Source of the DNA: Micavibrio_A sp041655955
GTDB lineage: Bacteria; Pseudomonadota; Alphaproteobacteria; Micavibrionales; Micavibrionaceae
NCBI GenBank assembly: GCA_041655955.1
Contig: JBBAEN010000001.1
Location: 124,001-188,000, forward strand
DNA length: 64,000 bases
Direction: 5' to 3'
The position numbers and the translations under genes were made by a program. A model generated the notes under the pieces. The model saw only the letters and a list, made by a program, of their open reading frames with translations. It was not told the origin of the DNA and did not search any database. Shown here piece after piece: positions 35,955 through 44,777 of the stretch (the stretch's first letter is position 1; each line of letters opens with the position of its first letter).

Positions 35955-37084
35955 TCCGCTTCTCATCCCGCTGCGCGCCGTTATTGCTGGCGGGAGCCGC
36001 CCTCTGGCTCTCTTCCTGCACGCCGCTGACGGGAACGCAAAAACCCGCCGATGTCGCCAATTACGGCCAGCAGGGCGGGGCGGGGACGACGGGCATGCAT
36101 ACGGTGCAAGGCGGGGAGACTCTTTATGCCGTATCCCAACGCTATAAGCTCCCTTTGCGGGAAATTATCTCACTGAACGGTCTTGACGCGCCCTATACGC
36201 TGCATGCGGGCTATAGGCTGCGCCTGCCGCCGCCCAATGATTATAAGGTCAAATCCGGCGATACGCTGAACGGCATTGCGCGGCTCTTTAATGTCAGCGT
36301 CAGCGAGGTGGCAAGGGTCAATGAACTTGCGCCGCCCTATGTGATACAGCGCGGGCAGGTTTTGCGGATGCCGTCCCGCCAGCCGAAACTGGAACAGGAT
36401 TTCGCGCAGGACGCCCCGTCCCCGTCTTTCCTTGGCGGCGGCGGCGATGCGACGACCCTTGCGGCGAAACCGGGCGCGGTTGAATCCGAAGAGCTTGCAC
36501 CTCTGGCGGGTGCGGGACAGCAGGGCGGCGGCGCGGCAACGGCTGCCGGAACGCAAACCGCTTCGGTTGCGCCTGCGGGGACGCAAGGGGCTTCACCGCC
36601 ATCGCCATCCACGGCCCAACCCGCCCTGCAGCAGGGAACCCCGCCGAAAGCAACGCAGGCATCGGCGGCGCTCCCCTCTAACGTCGCGCCGAAAATCCCG
36701 CCGCGGAGCAACGCGCGCAAATTTATGCGGCCCGTGGACGGGCAGGTTATTTCCGCCTATGGCCCCAAAGCGGACGGTCTTCATAATGACGGTATCAATA
36801 TCCGCGCCGCGCGCGGGACATCCGTGCGGGCCGCGGAAAACGGCGTCGTCGCCTATGTCGGCAATGAAATGGCGGGCTATGGCAATCTTATCCTTATACG
36901 CCACGCCGATCGCTGGATGACCGCCTATGCGCATATGGATAAGACGCTCGTCAAAAAGAACGATGTCGTCAAGGCGGGGCAGGCGATAGGGACTGTCGGT
37001 TCAACGGGGCAGGTCAGCGCGCCCCAGCTTCATTTTGAAATTCGTCAGGGGACAAAAGCCGTCAACCCCAACAGCTTCCTGTAG
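35951..37084 (+). CDS. nlpD: LysM/M23 lipoprotein, NlpD-like divisome activator
   Basis: A 377-residue lipoprotein (lipobox LSSC, Cys23). Two LysM repeats follow (about 50-95 and 98-142), then a Pro/Ala/Gln linker (about 150-250), then a LytM/M23 domain. The M23 zinc site is degenerate: the usual HxxxD region reads HNDGIN, and the usual HLHFE reads QLHFE. It is therefore probably a non-enzymatic activator of amidases during cell separation, like NlpD. It overlaps pcm by 4 bp. Confidence 0.9.
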   Translation: MIRFSSRCAPLLLAGAALWLSSCTPLTGTQKPADVANYGQQGGAGTTGMHTVQGGETLYAVSQRYKLPLREIISLNGLDAPYTLHAGYRLRLPPPNDYKVKSGDTLNGIARLFNVSVSEVARVNELAPPYVIQRGQVLRMPSRQPKLEQDFAQDAPSPSFLGGGGDATTLAAKPGAVESEELAPLAGAGQQGGGAATAAGTQTASVAPAGTQGASPPSPSTAQPALQQGTPPKATQASAALPSNVAPKIPPRSNARKFMRPVDGQVISAYGPKADGLHNDGINIRAARGTSVRAAENGVVAYVGNEMAGYGNLILIRHADRWMTAYAHMDKTLVKKNDVVKAGQAIGTVGSTGQVSAPQLHFEIRQGTKAVNPNSFL

Positions 37085-37110
37085 AGGAATAGAAAGAAAA
37101 GGTTTTTCAT

Positions 37111-37887
37111 ATGTTTTCATTTTTAAAGCCGGGGAAATGCCCGCAAGGGAAAGAGAAGAAAAGCCGCACGCAAATCGGCTGGCTTCTGGATACTGACAAG
37201 GCGGGGTTTATCTGGCCCGCGCCGGAGCGGATCAGGCCGCAAGGCGGGGAAAGCCGCCATGCAAAATCAATTTCCTATTGCCCCGCCATTATCGACGGCG
37301 ATGCGCGCATGTTTGAAATTACATGCCCCGTCGATTTGCATTTGCGCATCCAGATGAATCCCGGCCCGCAGGAACCCGTTCTTATCAACGCCGCGGGCGA
37401 TCAATCGACCATCCGCAGCAAGACGCTCAACAGCATGATTTCGGTCGTCAGCCGCAAGGAATGGCGCCATCCGGACAGGCCGATTATCCAGTTTATCACG
37501 CCCTATATATTCGTATCGGATGACGCCGCCTATATCATGCAGATGCCGCCCATCAATAGCTACGCCGCTTCCTCATGGCCGGGCGTCCTGATTGGCGGGC
37601 GCTTCCCCATCCATATCTGGCCGCGCCCGATGATGTGGGCGTTTGAATGGCATGATACGAATAAGGAGCTGGTCGTCAAACGCGGCGACCCGTTCTTTTA
37701 CGTGAAGTTTGAAACCGAGGATCCTTCGCGCCCCGTCCAGCTTGTCGAGGCGGAAATGACAGCTTCTTTAAAGGAATATATCGGCGGGCTTTCGGCGGTC
37801 ACCAACTATGTGAACCGCACTTTTTCGCTCTTTACCACGGCAAAGGAGCGCCGCCCGAAACAGCTTCTCGTGCCGAAGGAGCGTTAG
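37111..37887 (+). CDS. Uncharacterised soluble protein
   Basis: A 258-residue soluble protein I do not recognise with confidence. It is rich in Pro, Trp and Ile: IGWLLDTDKAGFIWPAP, FEITCPVDLHLRIQM, RPIIQFITPYIFVSDD, FPIHIWPRPMMWAFEWHD. A single compact beta-rich domain is likely, with no signal peptide. It lies between nlpD and the DUF815 remnant, in the gap between nlpD and yajC that is usually occupied by the DUF815 ATPase alone. Confidence 0.75.
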   Translation: MFSFLKPGKCPQGKEKKSRTQIGWLLDTDKAGFIWPAPERIRPQGGESRHAKSISYCPAIIDGDARMFEITCPVDLHLRIQMNPGPQEPVLINAAGDQSTIRSKTLNSMISVVSRKEWRHPDRPIIQFITPYIFVSDDAAYIMQMPPINSYAASSWPGVLIGGRFPIHIWPRPMMWAFEWHDTNKELVVKRGDPFFYVKFETEDPSRPVQLVEAEMTASLKEYIGGLSAVTNYVNRTFSLFTTAKERRPKQLLVPKER

Positions 37888-37900
37888 GAAAAGCGTCCGG

Positions 37901-38431
37901 TCAGGAAAGCTGTTTTTCCTGCTGCCCCGCTATATGCCGGATATAGCGCCACGCGGCGCGGCCCGAACGGGAGCCGGAACCGCGCGCGCGGAACCATGCG
38001 GTTGCGTCCATCTCTTCTTTTCGTAAAATATCGAGAAGGCGCGGAAGGGGTGCGATATCCTCCTTATATCTCGGTGAGTTTGAGCCGGAACCGGCCCGCC
38101 AGCGCCGCGTGGACGGATTTGACGAGCGAGGATTTCCCTGTGCCGCGCGCGCCCTGGGGCAAGGCGCTGTCGGCCGGATAGCCCCCCGCGGACTGGAGGG
38201 GATTGGCCGTTAATGTTCCGATTTGCGGGTCTATGCGAAGGGGCAGGGAGGGGGAGGCGCCCCCGTACCGGTGACGGATTTTTAGGTGCGCGCGGCGGAT
38301 TGCCAGAGCCATGCGGGCGCGGAATCCCGGTTTTCCGGCGCTTTTGCACCGCCTCTTTCCGGCTTCGCCCCAAGGGCGCAGGCCATGCGTTCCGGCAACA
38401 ATAGGAAGGCTTTAGCCTGTTGATCGTCCAT
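37901..38431 (-). pseudogene. Decayed DUF815-family ATPase gene (frameshifts and internal deletion)
   Basis: Three pieces of one protein are readable on the minus strand in different frames. Piece 1 (from ATG 38431) reads MDDQQAKAFLLLPERM and ends DSAPAWLWQS before TAA at about 38282. Piece 2 continues with PSLPLRIDPQIG and the Walker A GARGTGKSSLVKSVHAAL, ending LKLTEI then TAA near 38068. Piece 3, one base out of frame, reads KEDIAPLPRLLDILRKEE and jumps directly to the family's C-terminal pattern SRSGRAAWRYIRHIAGQ, stopping at 37901. The central part with Walker B (normally about 130 residues) is missing. Intact members have about 280-300 residues. Confidence 0.85.
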
Positions 38432-38522
38432 GATTTGACCCTTGCCTTTGGCTTATGGAGCGTTATAGTCCCTCCCATAATTCAATTTCAATCATATATA
38501 TAAGCCAAAAGGAGCATCAAGC

Positions 38523-38912
38523 ATGCTGATTTCCCAAGCCTTTGCACAAGAAGCGCCCGCCACGACCGCAGAAACAGCCGTTCCGGGCGGGATTGATGCG
38601 GTTTCTCCTCCCAGCACACAGGGCATGCTCATCCAGAATATCGGGATGATCGTCCTTCTTGTCGTTATGTTTTATTTCCTTTTGATCCGCCCGCAACAGC
38701 GCCGTTTCAAGGAACACCGCGAGATGATTGACGGGCTGAAAGTGGGCGACCGGATTATCACGGCGGGCGGCCTTATCGGCAAGCTCGATACGCTCGTGGA
38801 CAAGGATGAAGTCATCGTCGATCTCGGCAGCGGCGTAAAAGTATCGGCGGTTCGTTCCACCATTCAGGGCCGCGCCGACAAGTCCAAAGAAAATAACGCC
38901 CAAAAGAAATAA
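38523..38912 (+). CDS. yajC: Preprotein translocase subunit YajC
   Basis: A 129-residue protein with one membrane segment (about 38-57; MIVLLVVMFYFLLIRPQQRR) followed by the YajC domain (GLKVGDRIITAGGLIGKL). It is a small accessory subunit of the SecDF complex. AAGGAG lies 9 bases before the ATG. The secD gene follows after 6 bp. Confidence 0.97.
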   Translation: MLISQAFAQEAPATTAETAVPGGIDAVSPPSTQGMLIQNIGMIVLLVVMFYFLLIRPQQRRFKEHREMIDGLKVGDRIITAGGLIGKLDTLVDKDEVIVDLGSGVKVSAVRSTIQGRADKSKENNAQKK

Positions 38913-38918
38913 TTCCCC

Positions 38919-40484
38919 ATGCTTCAGATCCCGTCCTGGCAAAGATTCATTATTATCGGCCTTGTTGTGCTGTCTATTCTCTATAGCCTGCCCAACCTTG
39001 TGCCCAAAGAACAGCAGGACGGGGTTTTAGGCGCATTGCCGTCATGGGTGCCGAGCAAGACCGTCAATCTCGGCCTTGATTTGCAGGGCGGATCGCATAT
39101 CCTCCTGCAAGTCGATCTCAGCACCATTATCGAACAGCGCACCGAAGACGTCGTGGCAAGCCTGCGCCCGGCCTTACGTGAACAGCGTATAGGTTACCGC
39201 CGCCTTTCGACCTTCGATGGCGGAGTGCGCGTCACATTGCGCGATGCCGATGATGCCCCGGCTGTCCGCAAGGCCATTGCCTCCATAGACAATACGCTCG
39301 CGCTTTCGGTGAGGGGGGACACGGTCGAGGCCCGCTTCCCCGATACTGCGATGACGCAGATCAAGAGCGAAGTCATCGAACAATCGCTTGAAATCGTCCG
39401 CCGCCGTATCGACGAAATGGGGACGAACGAGCCGGTCATCCAGCGTCAGGGCGAAGACCGTATCGTGGTACAGCTTCCGGGGCTTGACGATCCGGGCCGC
39501 GTCAAACAGCTTTTGGGCCGTACGGCGAAAATGTCCTTCCACCTTGTGAATATGGATGTGATGTCGAGCGATGTGCGCTCTACGGGCGGCGACATGATCC
39601 TGCCCATGGCGGAGCAGCCGGGCCAGACCATGGCGGTCGAACGCCGCGCGGTGCTGACGGGCGATATGCTGGTTGCCGCGTCCTATGCGCAGGATCAATA
39701 TGGGCAGGCCGCCGTTTCCTTCCGTTTCAATCCGGTCGGGACAAAGCGTTTTTGCGAGATTTCCAGCAACAATGTCGGCAAGCTTTTTGCAATCGTCCTC
39801 GATAACGAGATCATCAGCGCGCCTGTGTTCCGCGAGCCTATTTGCGGCGGCTCCGGCCAAATCTCCGGCAACTTTACCTTGAAAGAGGCGAACGATCTTG
39901 CCGTTCTCCTGCGTGCCGGCGCGTTGCCTGCGCCGCTTCATATCGCGGAAGAACGCACCGTCGGTCCTTCGCTCGGCGCGGACTCGATTGATGCCGGCAA
40001 GAAGGCCGCCATCCTCGGCCTTGTCCTCATCTTCCTTTTCATGATGGCGGCGTACGGCCTGTTCGGCTTTTTTGCCTGTATCGGCATGGTGGTCAACCTC
40101 ACCATCTGTATGGCGGCGCTGTCGATCATGCAGGCGACGCTGACCATGCCGGGCATTGCGGGGCTTGTCCTCACCGTCTGTATGTCGGTTGATGCCAACG
40201 TCCTGATTTTTGAGCGCATCCGTGAAGAATTAAGGGCAGGGCGTTCCGCCGTATCCGCGATTGATAACGGGTTCCGCATCGCGTTCGGCACCATTCTGGA
40301 CACGAACCTGACGGCTGTTTTTGCGGCGCTCATCCTCTTCGCCTTCGGGACAGGGCCGATCAAGGGCTTTGCCGTGACGACGACGATCGGCACGATGGCC
40401 TCGTTCTTTACCGCGATTTCCGTCGTCCGTTTGATGGTCATCGTCTGGCTTGGCAAGCGCCGTCCGGCGGATTTGCCCGTATAG
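38919..40484 (+). CDS. secD: Protein translocase subunit SecD
   Basis: A 521-residue SecD with an N-terminal membrane segment, a large periplasmic region and a C-terminal RND-like five-helix bundle. Landmarks are LGLDLQGGSHILLQVD, RRRIDEMGTNEP, LGRTAKMSFHLV and MSVDANVLIFERIREEL. With SecF it uses the proton gradient to help exported proteins leave the Sec channel. Confidence 0.98.
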   Translation: MLQIPSWQRFIIIGLVVLSILYSLPNLVPKEQQDGVLGALPSWVPSKTVNLGLDLQGGSHILLQVDLSTIIEQRTEDVVASLRPALREQRIGYRRLSTFDGGVRVTLRDADDAPAVRKAIASIDNTLALSVRGDTVEARFPDTAMTQIKSEVIEQSLEIVRRRIDEMGTNEPVIQRQGEDRIVVQLPGLDDPGRVKQLLGRTAKMSFHLVNMDVMSSDVRSTGGDMILPMAEQPGQTMAVERRAVLTGDMLVAASYAQDQYGQAAVSFRFNPVGTKRFCEISSNNVGKLFAIVLDNEIISAPVFREPICGGSGQISGNFTLKEANDLAVLLRAGALPAPLHIAEERTVGPSLGADSIDAGKKAAILGLVLIFLFMMAAYGLFGFFACIGMVVNLTICMAALSIMQATLTMPGIAGLVLTVCMSVDANVLIFERIREELRAGRSAVSAIDNGFRIAFGTILDTNLTAVFAALILFAFGTGPIKGFAVTTTIGTMASFFTAISVVRLMVIVWLGKRRPADLPV

Positions 40485-40505
40485 GAATTTTAAAAGGAAG
40501 ATCCC

Positions 40506-41435
40506 ATGTGGAAAGGCATTAAACTTATTCCCGATGACGTGAATATCGATTTTATCGGTAAGCGCTATATCGCATTCGCCCTGACGCTTATCGTCGTCAT
40601 CGCGTCTTTCGGCATTATTTTCAAAAACGGCTTTAATTACGGGATTGATTTTACGGGCGGCACGCTCATTGAAATCGAAACGAAGAAAGAGCCGGATCTG
40701 GCCGCGCTGCGCGAGGATTTGAATAATCTTGGCCTTGGCGAAATCTCCATTCAGGAATTCGGCAACGTCAATACGCTTTTGCTCCGCGTTCCGGCGCAGG
40801 GCGAGGATCCGGAAGTGCAAAAGGCCGCGATTGATAAAGTCCGCGCGGAAATTGACGGCACTTACGCCGATTCCGATTACCGCCGCGTCGAATTTGTCGG
40901 GCCGCAGGTCGGGGAAGAGTTGAAGCTCAAAGGATTCTTCGCCGTCCTTTTCTCCATGCTCGGCATCATGGCCTATGTCTGGTTCCGTTATGAATGGCAG
41001 TTCGGCCTGTCTGCGCTTATATCCATCGCGCATGACGTTATCGCGGTTTTAGGGCTGATGGCGCTTCTTGGCGTGGCGTTTGATTTGACGACGCTTGCGG
41101 CGGTGCTGATGGTCGCGGGTTTTTCGATTAACGACACGGTGGTTATTTTCGACCGTATCCGTGAAATCATGCGCAAGCACCGCAAGATGCCGCTCGCGGA
41201 AGTCTGCAATATCGCCATCAACCAGACCTTGTCGCGGACGATTATGACGAGCCTTTTGACGCTGCTTGCCTTGCTCGCTTTGTGGATTTTCGGCGGCGAG
41301 GTGATTCGCAACTTCATCGACGTGCTGCTGGTCGGCTATATTATCGGAACCTATTCTTCCGTTTACGTGGCCGCGTCGCTGCTTCTCTACATGAATTTGC
41401 GCCCTGAGGACGCGATCGGGGAAAAGGCGGCGTAA
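40506..41435 (+). CDS. secF: Protein translocase subunit SecF
   Basis: A 309-residue SecF with six membrane segments. Landmarks are YGIDFTGGTLIEIET, AFDLTTLAAVLMVAGFSINDTVVIFDR and NQTLSRTIMTSLLTLLALLAL. AAAAGGAAG precedes the ATG, 21 bp after secD. It is the partner of SecD. Confidence 0.98.
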   Translation: MWKGIKLIPDDVNIDFIGKRYIAFALTLIVVIASFGIIFKNGFNYGIDFTGGTLIEIETKKEPDLAALREDLNNLGLGEISIQEFGNVNTLLLRVPAQGEDPEVQKAAIDKVRAEIDGTYADSDYRRVEFVGPQVGEELKLKGFFAVLFSMLGIMAYVWFRYEWQFGLSALISIAHDVIAVLGLMALLGVAFDLTTLAAVLMVAGFSINDTVVIFDRIREIMRKHRKMPLAEVCNIAINQTLSRTIMTSLLTLLALLALWIFGGEVIRNFIDVLLVGYIIGTYSSVYVAASLLLYMNLRPEDAIGEKAA

Positions 41436-41525
41436 AACCTGCCCTAATTCCGCCGCCCGCTCTTGTTTTTGGCAGGGAACCGCTTTATTTTGGCGGATAT
41501 TCAAATGCCGGAAGGAGCCCCGCAT

Positions 41526-42821
41526 ATGCCCCGCTTGTCTAAAACCGTTTTGCTGATGGGTACGGCCCTGCTTGCCGTAACGGCTTGCTCTTCCGCCAAA
41601 GGGCCGGGCGCTATCGGCACGAAGGACGATATTATCGTCCGGAATTACGGGATTCCGGGAACGCCCAAAGCGCCGCCGCCGGGCGGGGATGTCCCTGAAA
41701 TGGCGGATGTGGCGGAGCGCCGCGCGCTTGATATTCCACCGGGTGTGGAAGGGGAAAGCGCCGCCGCCTATCAGGACGCGGAAACACTGCAATCCGAAAA
41801 CACACAGGCGCCGGTCGCGCCCGCCGGGCAGGACAGCGCCCTTCAGCCATTGCCGGATACAGCGCCCGCCTTTGAAGAAGCGGCCCAGGCCCAATATGAA
41901 ACAAATGCGCCCATGCCGTCCGTAACCACGGAGCCTGTTGTCGAAGCGCGCCAGTTTGCAGCGGAAACCGCAGATGGCGGTTTTGTTCCGGCGGAACCGG
42001 TGACGCACCAAACCGTGACGCCGCCAACGGCCGCTGAATTGCCCCAAGCCGCGCCCGCAGTCAGGCCGGAAATGACATCCTCCTATGTGCCGGATGCTCC
42101 CGTCGGCCAGATGCAAGCGTCGCCAGCTTCTCCCTATGATGAAGCGCCCCGGCAAGCTGTTCCGGCATCGGTAACGGAGGCGTCCGCTCCGCCTGACGCT
42201 CCCCCCGCCGCACAGCGGCAAGCCTCTCCCTATGTTCCGCCGCCTGTGCAACAGCCGCGCGCCTCCGCCGCGTCCGTCTATCCGGCCGAGGATTATCCGG
42301 CTGGAAGCGAGCCTTACATCCCGCGCGGACAGCGGGCGCAGCACTATGAGGCGGCGCAACAGCCTGCCGAACAGCCTCCTGTTTATATGCCGGACGTTCC
42401 CGCCGCCCAGCCGCAAATACCGGCACAGGCCAACCCCGCGCTTTCGGCCAATGAGCCGGGGAATATTCCAGCCAATGCCTATGTGCCTTTGCCTGCCGGT
42501 TCCGCTTATCCGCTTGATCCCGATGCGCCATATTCGCCGTCCGCTGTGGCCGCGGTCACTGCGCCTTCACAGGCGGCCCCCGTTGCCGCGCCGGAAGCAG
42601 CAACCGCTCCGCCGCCGCCATCTTCCGTAGATCTGTCATCGCCGCAAACGATCCGCGCCTTGCAAGCCGCATTGAAAGCGCGCGGTGCCTATGCCGGGCC
42701 TGAAAACGGTGCAATCGACGCGTCCTTGCTGAATGCCCTGACGGTCTATCAGGGGCAGAACCGCCTTCCGGTCGGCGGTATCAACATGGACACGCTGCGT
42801 CATCTTGGAATCGTGCAATAA
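41526..42821 (+). CDS. Envelope lipoprotein with long Pro/Ala/Glu-rich region and peptidoglycan-binding-like C-terminus
   Basis: A 431-residue protein with signal peptide and lipobox VTAC (Cys21). Residues about 45-355 are low-complexity Pro/Ala/Gln/Glu, likely extended across the periplasm. The last 65 residues resemble a PG_binding_1 domain (TIRALQAALKARGAY, GPENGAIDASLLNAL, INMDTLRHLG). It may link the outer membrane to peptidoglycan; this is inference. AAGGAG precedes ATG 41526. It lies between secF and the Mth938-like gene. Confidence 0.8.
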   Translation: MPRLSKTVLLMGTALLAVTACSSAKGPGAIGTKDDIIVRNYGIPGTPKAPPPGGDVPEMADVAERRALDIPPGVEGESAAAYQDAETLQSENTQAPVAPAGQDSALQPLPDTAPAFEEAAQAQYETNAPMPSVTTEPVVEARQFAAETADGGFVPAEPVTHQTVTPPTAAELPQAAPAVRPEMTSSYVPDAPVGQMQASPASPYDEAPRQAVPASVTEASAPPDAPPAAQRQASPYVPPPVQQPRASAASVYPAEDYPAGSEPYIPRGQRAQHYEAAQQPAEQPPVYMPDVPAAQPQIPAQANPALSANEPGNIPANAYVPLPAGSAYPLDPDAPYSPSAVAAVTAPSQAAPVAAPEAATAPPPPSSVDLSSPQTIRALQAALKARGAYAGPENGAIDASLLNALTVYQGQNRLPVGGINMDTLRHLGIVQ

Positions 42822-42839
42822 CGGATCGGCTCCTTCATC

Positions 42840-43217
42840 ATGGATGTCACACCGCTTATCCCCGCAGGCAGGCAGATTATCCAGGCCTATGTCGCGGGCG
42901 GCTTTAAGGTGAGCGGTAAAAGCTTTGCCGGCCCCCTTATCGTGACGCCTGTGGAAACATCTCCATGGAACGCGCCGGAATTATTTTCAGATTTAAGCGT
43001 TCATGACTTCGCGCCGCTCTTTGCTATGGCGGCGGAGCTTGATGTTGTCTTGCTGGGAACGGGCGTGCGGGGAGAGTTTTTTCCGCCGGCATTGCGCGGC
43101 GCGCTCAAGGGCAGGGGGCTGATTATCGACGCGATGGGTACGGGCGCGGCGTGCCGCACCTATAACGTGTTGATGGCGGAAGGGCGGCGCATCGCGGCGG
43201 CGCTGATGCCCGTCTAG
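42840..43217 (+). CDS. Mth938-like (DUF498) protein
   Basis: A 125-residue protein of the COG3737/Mth938-like family. It shows IQAYVAGGFKVSGKSFAGPLIV, VVLLGTGVRGEFFP and IIDAMGTGAACRTYNVLMAEGRRIAAAL, covering the whole domain. The mammalian relative NDUFAF3 is a complex I assembly factor; the bacterial function is not established. Its place near secDF and the squalene-synthase-like gene is conserved in Alphaproteobacteria. Confidence 0.93.
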   Translation: MDVTPLIPAGRQIIQAYVAGGFKVSGKSFAGPLIVTPVETSPWNAPELFSDLSVHDFAPLFAMAAELDVVLLGTGVRGEFFPPALRGALKGRGLIIDAMGTGAACRTYNVLMAEGRRIAAALMPV

Positions 43218-43238
43218 TTTTATTTGGAGGATAAAGAT

Positions 43239-43976
43239 ATGATTGAATTTCTGACAAGCCCTGAAATTCTGGCGAGCCTTGTCACCCTGACCATTCTCGA
43301 AATTGTTTTGGGGATTGATAATATTATCTTCATTTCCATCGTTGCCGCGCGGCTACCGGCCCATCAACAGGCGAAGGCGCGGACGATAGGGCTTTCGCTC
43401 GCGCTCGTCATGCGGATTATCCTGCTTTCCATGATCGCATGGCTCGCGGGGCTGACCATGCCGCTCTTTTCCGTCTTCGGGCAGGATATTTCGTGGCGCG
43501 ACATTATCCTTATCGGCGGCGGCCTATTCCTTTTGGTCAAAGGGACATTGGAAATCCACCATTCCGTCGAAGGGGATTCCGCCGCGCAAACAACCGATCT
43601 CAAGAAAGTCACTATGGCTGCCGTGCTGGGCCAGATCGTCATGCTCGACATCGTCTTCAGCCTCGATTCCGTCATTACGGCCATCGGTATGGTCGATGAA
43701 ATCTCCGTGATGATTGCGGCTGTCGTCATCGCGATGGGCGTTATGATCGTTGCCGCAAAATCGGTCGGCGAATTCGTGAACAACCATCCGACGGTCAAGA
43801 TGCTGGCGCTATCCTTCCTGCTTCTGGTCGGCGTCGCGCTCATCGCCGACGGGTTCGAATACCATATCCCGCGCGGCTATCTCTATTTCGCGGTGGCTTT
43901 CTCGCTCGGCGTCGAGTGCCTTAATCTCTGGGCGAAGAAGAATGGAAAGAAAAAGGCCGCAAGGAGTCGCGAATAG
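43239..43976 (+). CDS. TerC-family integral membrane protein
   Basis: A 245-residue protein with seven or so membrane segments. The TerC signature LEIVLGIDNIIFISI contains the conserved Asp near the start, and VMLDIVFSLDSVITAIGM is its repeat in the second half. Members are linked to tellurite resistance or metal (Mn) export to maturing exoproteins. GGAGG 8 bases before ATG 43239 fixes the start; a TTG at 43224 is rejected. Confidence 0.93.
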   Translation: MIEFLTSPEILASLVTLTILEIVLGIDNIIFISIVAARLPAHQQAKARTIGLSLALVMRIILLSMIAWLAGLTMPLFSVFGQDISWRDIILIGGGLFLLVKGTLEIHHSVEGDSAAQTTDLKKVTMAAVLGQIVMLDIVFSLDSVITAIGMVDEISVMIAAVVIAMGVMIVAAKSVGEFVNNHPTVKMLALSFLLLVGVALIADGFEYHIPRGYLYFAVAFSLGVECLNLWAKKNGKKKAARSRE

Positions 43977-44007
43977 GAAGTCATTATTAAATAGGAAGCC
44001 ATTAAAA

Positions 44008-44036
44008 AAAGGCCGGAACGCTCTCCGGCCTTTCTT
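44008..44036. terminator. Bidirectional Rho-independent terminator between terC and sodB
   Basis: A perfect 10-bp stem (AAAGGCCGGA / TCCGGCCTTT) with a 6-base loop; A-run on the left and T-rich right side, so it can stop transcription of both convergent genes. Confidence 0.85.
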
Positions 44037-44053
44037 GTAATTTTCTGTGATGC

Positions 44054-44677
44054 TTACGCCGCGATTTTAAGCGGCCCTTTTTCGTAGAGTTCGGCGACAT
44101 AATCCCAATTGACGAGGTTGTCGACAAACGCTTCGAGATATTTGGGCCGCGCGTTGCGGTAATCAATATAATAGGAATGTTCCCACACATCGACGCCGAG
44201 CAGGGCGGTCTTGCCGTGGACGACCGGGTTCTCGCCGTTCGGGGTCTTCATGATTTCCAGCTTGCCGTCCGCATCCATCGCGAGCCATGCCCAGCCGGAA
44301 CCGAACTGGCCGGCGCCTGCTTCGATAAACTGCTTTTTAAAGCCCTCGAACCCGCCGAGATCGGATGCGATTTGCGCCTCCAGCTTGCCGGGAATTTTCG
44401 AACCGCCGCCGTCTTTTTTCATCCAGTTCCAGAAATGGTTGTGGTTGAAATGCTGGCCGAGCTGGTTGAACAGCCCCGCCTTTGATTTGTCCTTAAAGGC
44501 GGCGATCATGGCTTCTTCGAGCGAAAGGCTTTCAAGGCCCGTTCCGGCAATCAGCTCGTTGCCCTTATCGACATAGGCCTTGTGGTGCTTGTCATGGTGG
44601 TATTCCAGCGTTTCCGCCGACATATAGGGCGCAAGCGCGTCATAGGAATAGGGAAGGTCGGGAAGTTTCAAGGTCAT
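44054..44677 (-). CDS. sodB: Superoxide dismutase (Fe type)
   Basis: A 207-residue Fe/Mn SOD that converts superoxide to peroxide and oxygen. The metal ligands are in YHHDKHHKAYVDKGN, FNHNHFWNW and DVWEHSYYIDYRN. The residues around the site (for example FGSGWAWLA) are consistent with the Fe type. AGGAG precedes the ATG at 44677. Confidence 0.96.
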   Translation of the reverse strand: MTLKLPDLPYSYDALAPYMSAETLEYHHDKHHKAYVDKGNELIAGTGLESLSLEEAMIAAFKDKSKAGLFNQLGQHFNHNHFWNWMKKDGGGSKIPGKLEAQIASDLGGFEGFKKQFIEAGAGQFGSGWAWLAMDADGKLEIMKTPNGENPVVHGKTALLGVDVWEHSYYIDYRNARPKYLEAFVDNLVNWDYVAELYEKGPLKIAA

Positions 44678-44777
44678 AAAAATCTCCTGCTGTTATGGGG
44701 GGATCTAAACACGGATGGACACGGATAAACACAAATAATTCATGTCAATTCGCCTTCATTCGTGGTTTAAATCGGCT

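Noticed and set aside
41049..42416. 455-codon Arg/Gly/His-rich frame on the minus strand
   Set aside because: Antisense to secF and the Pro/Ala-rich lipoprotein gene; its composition reflects the complementary low-complexity sequence.
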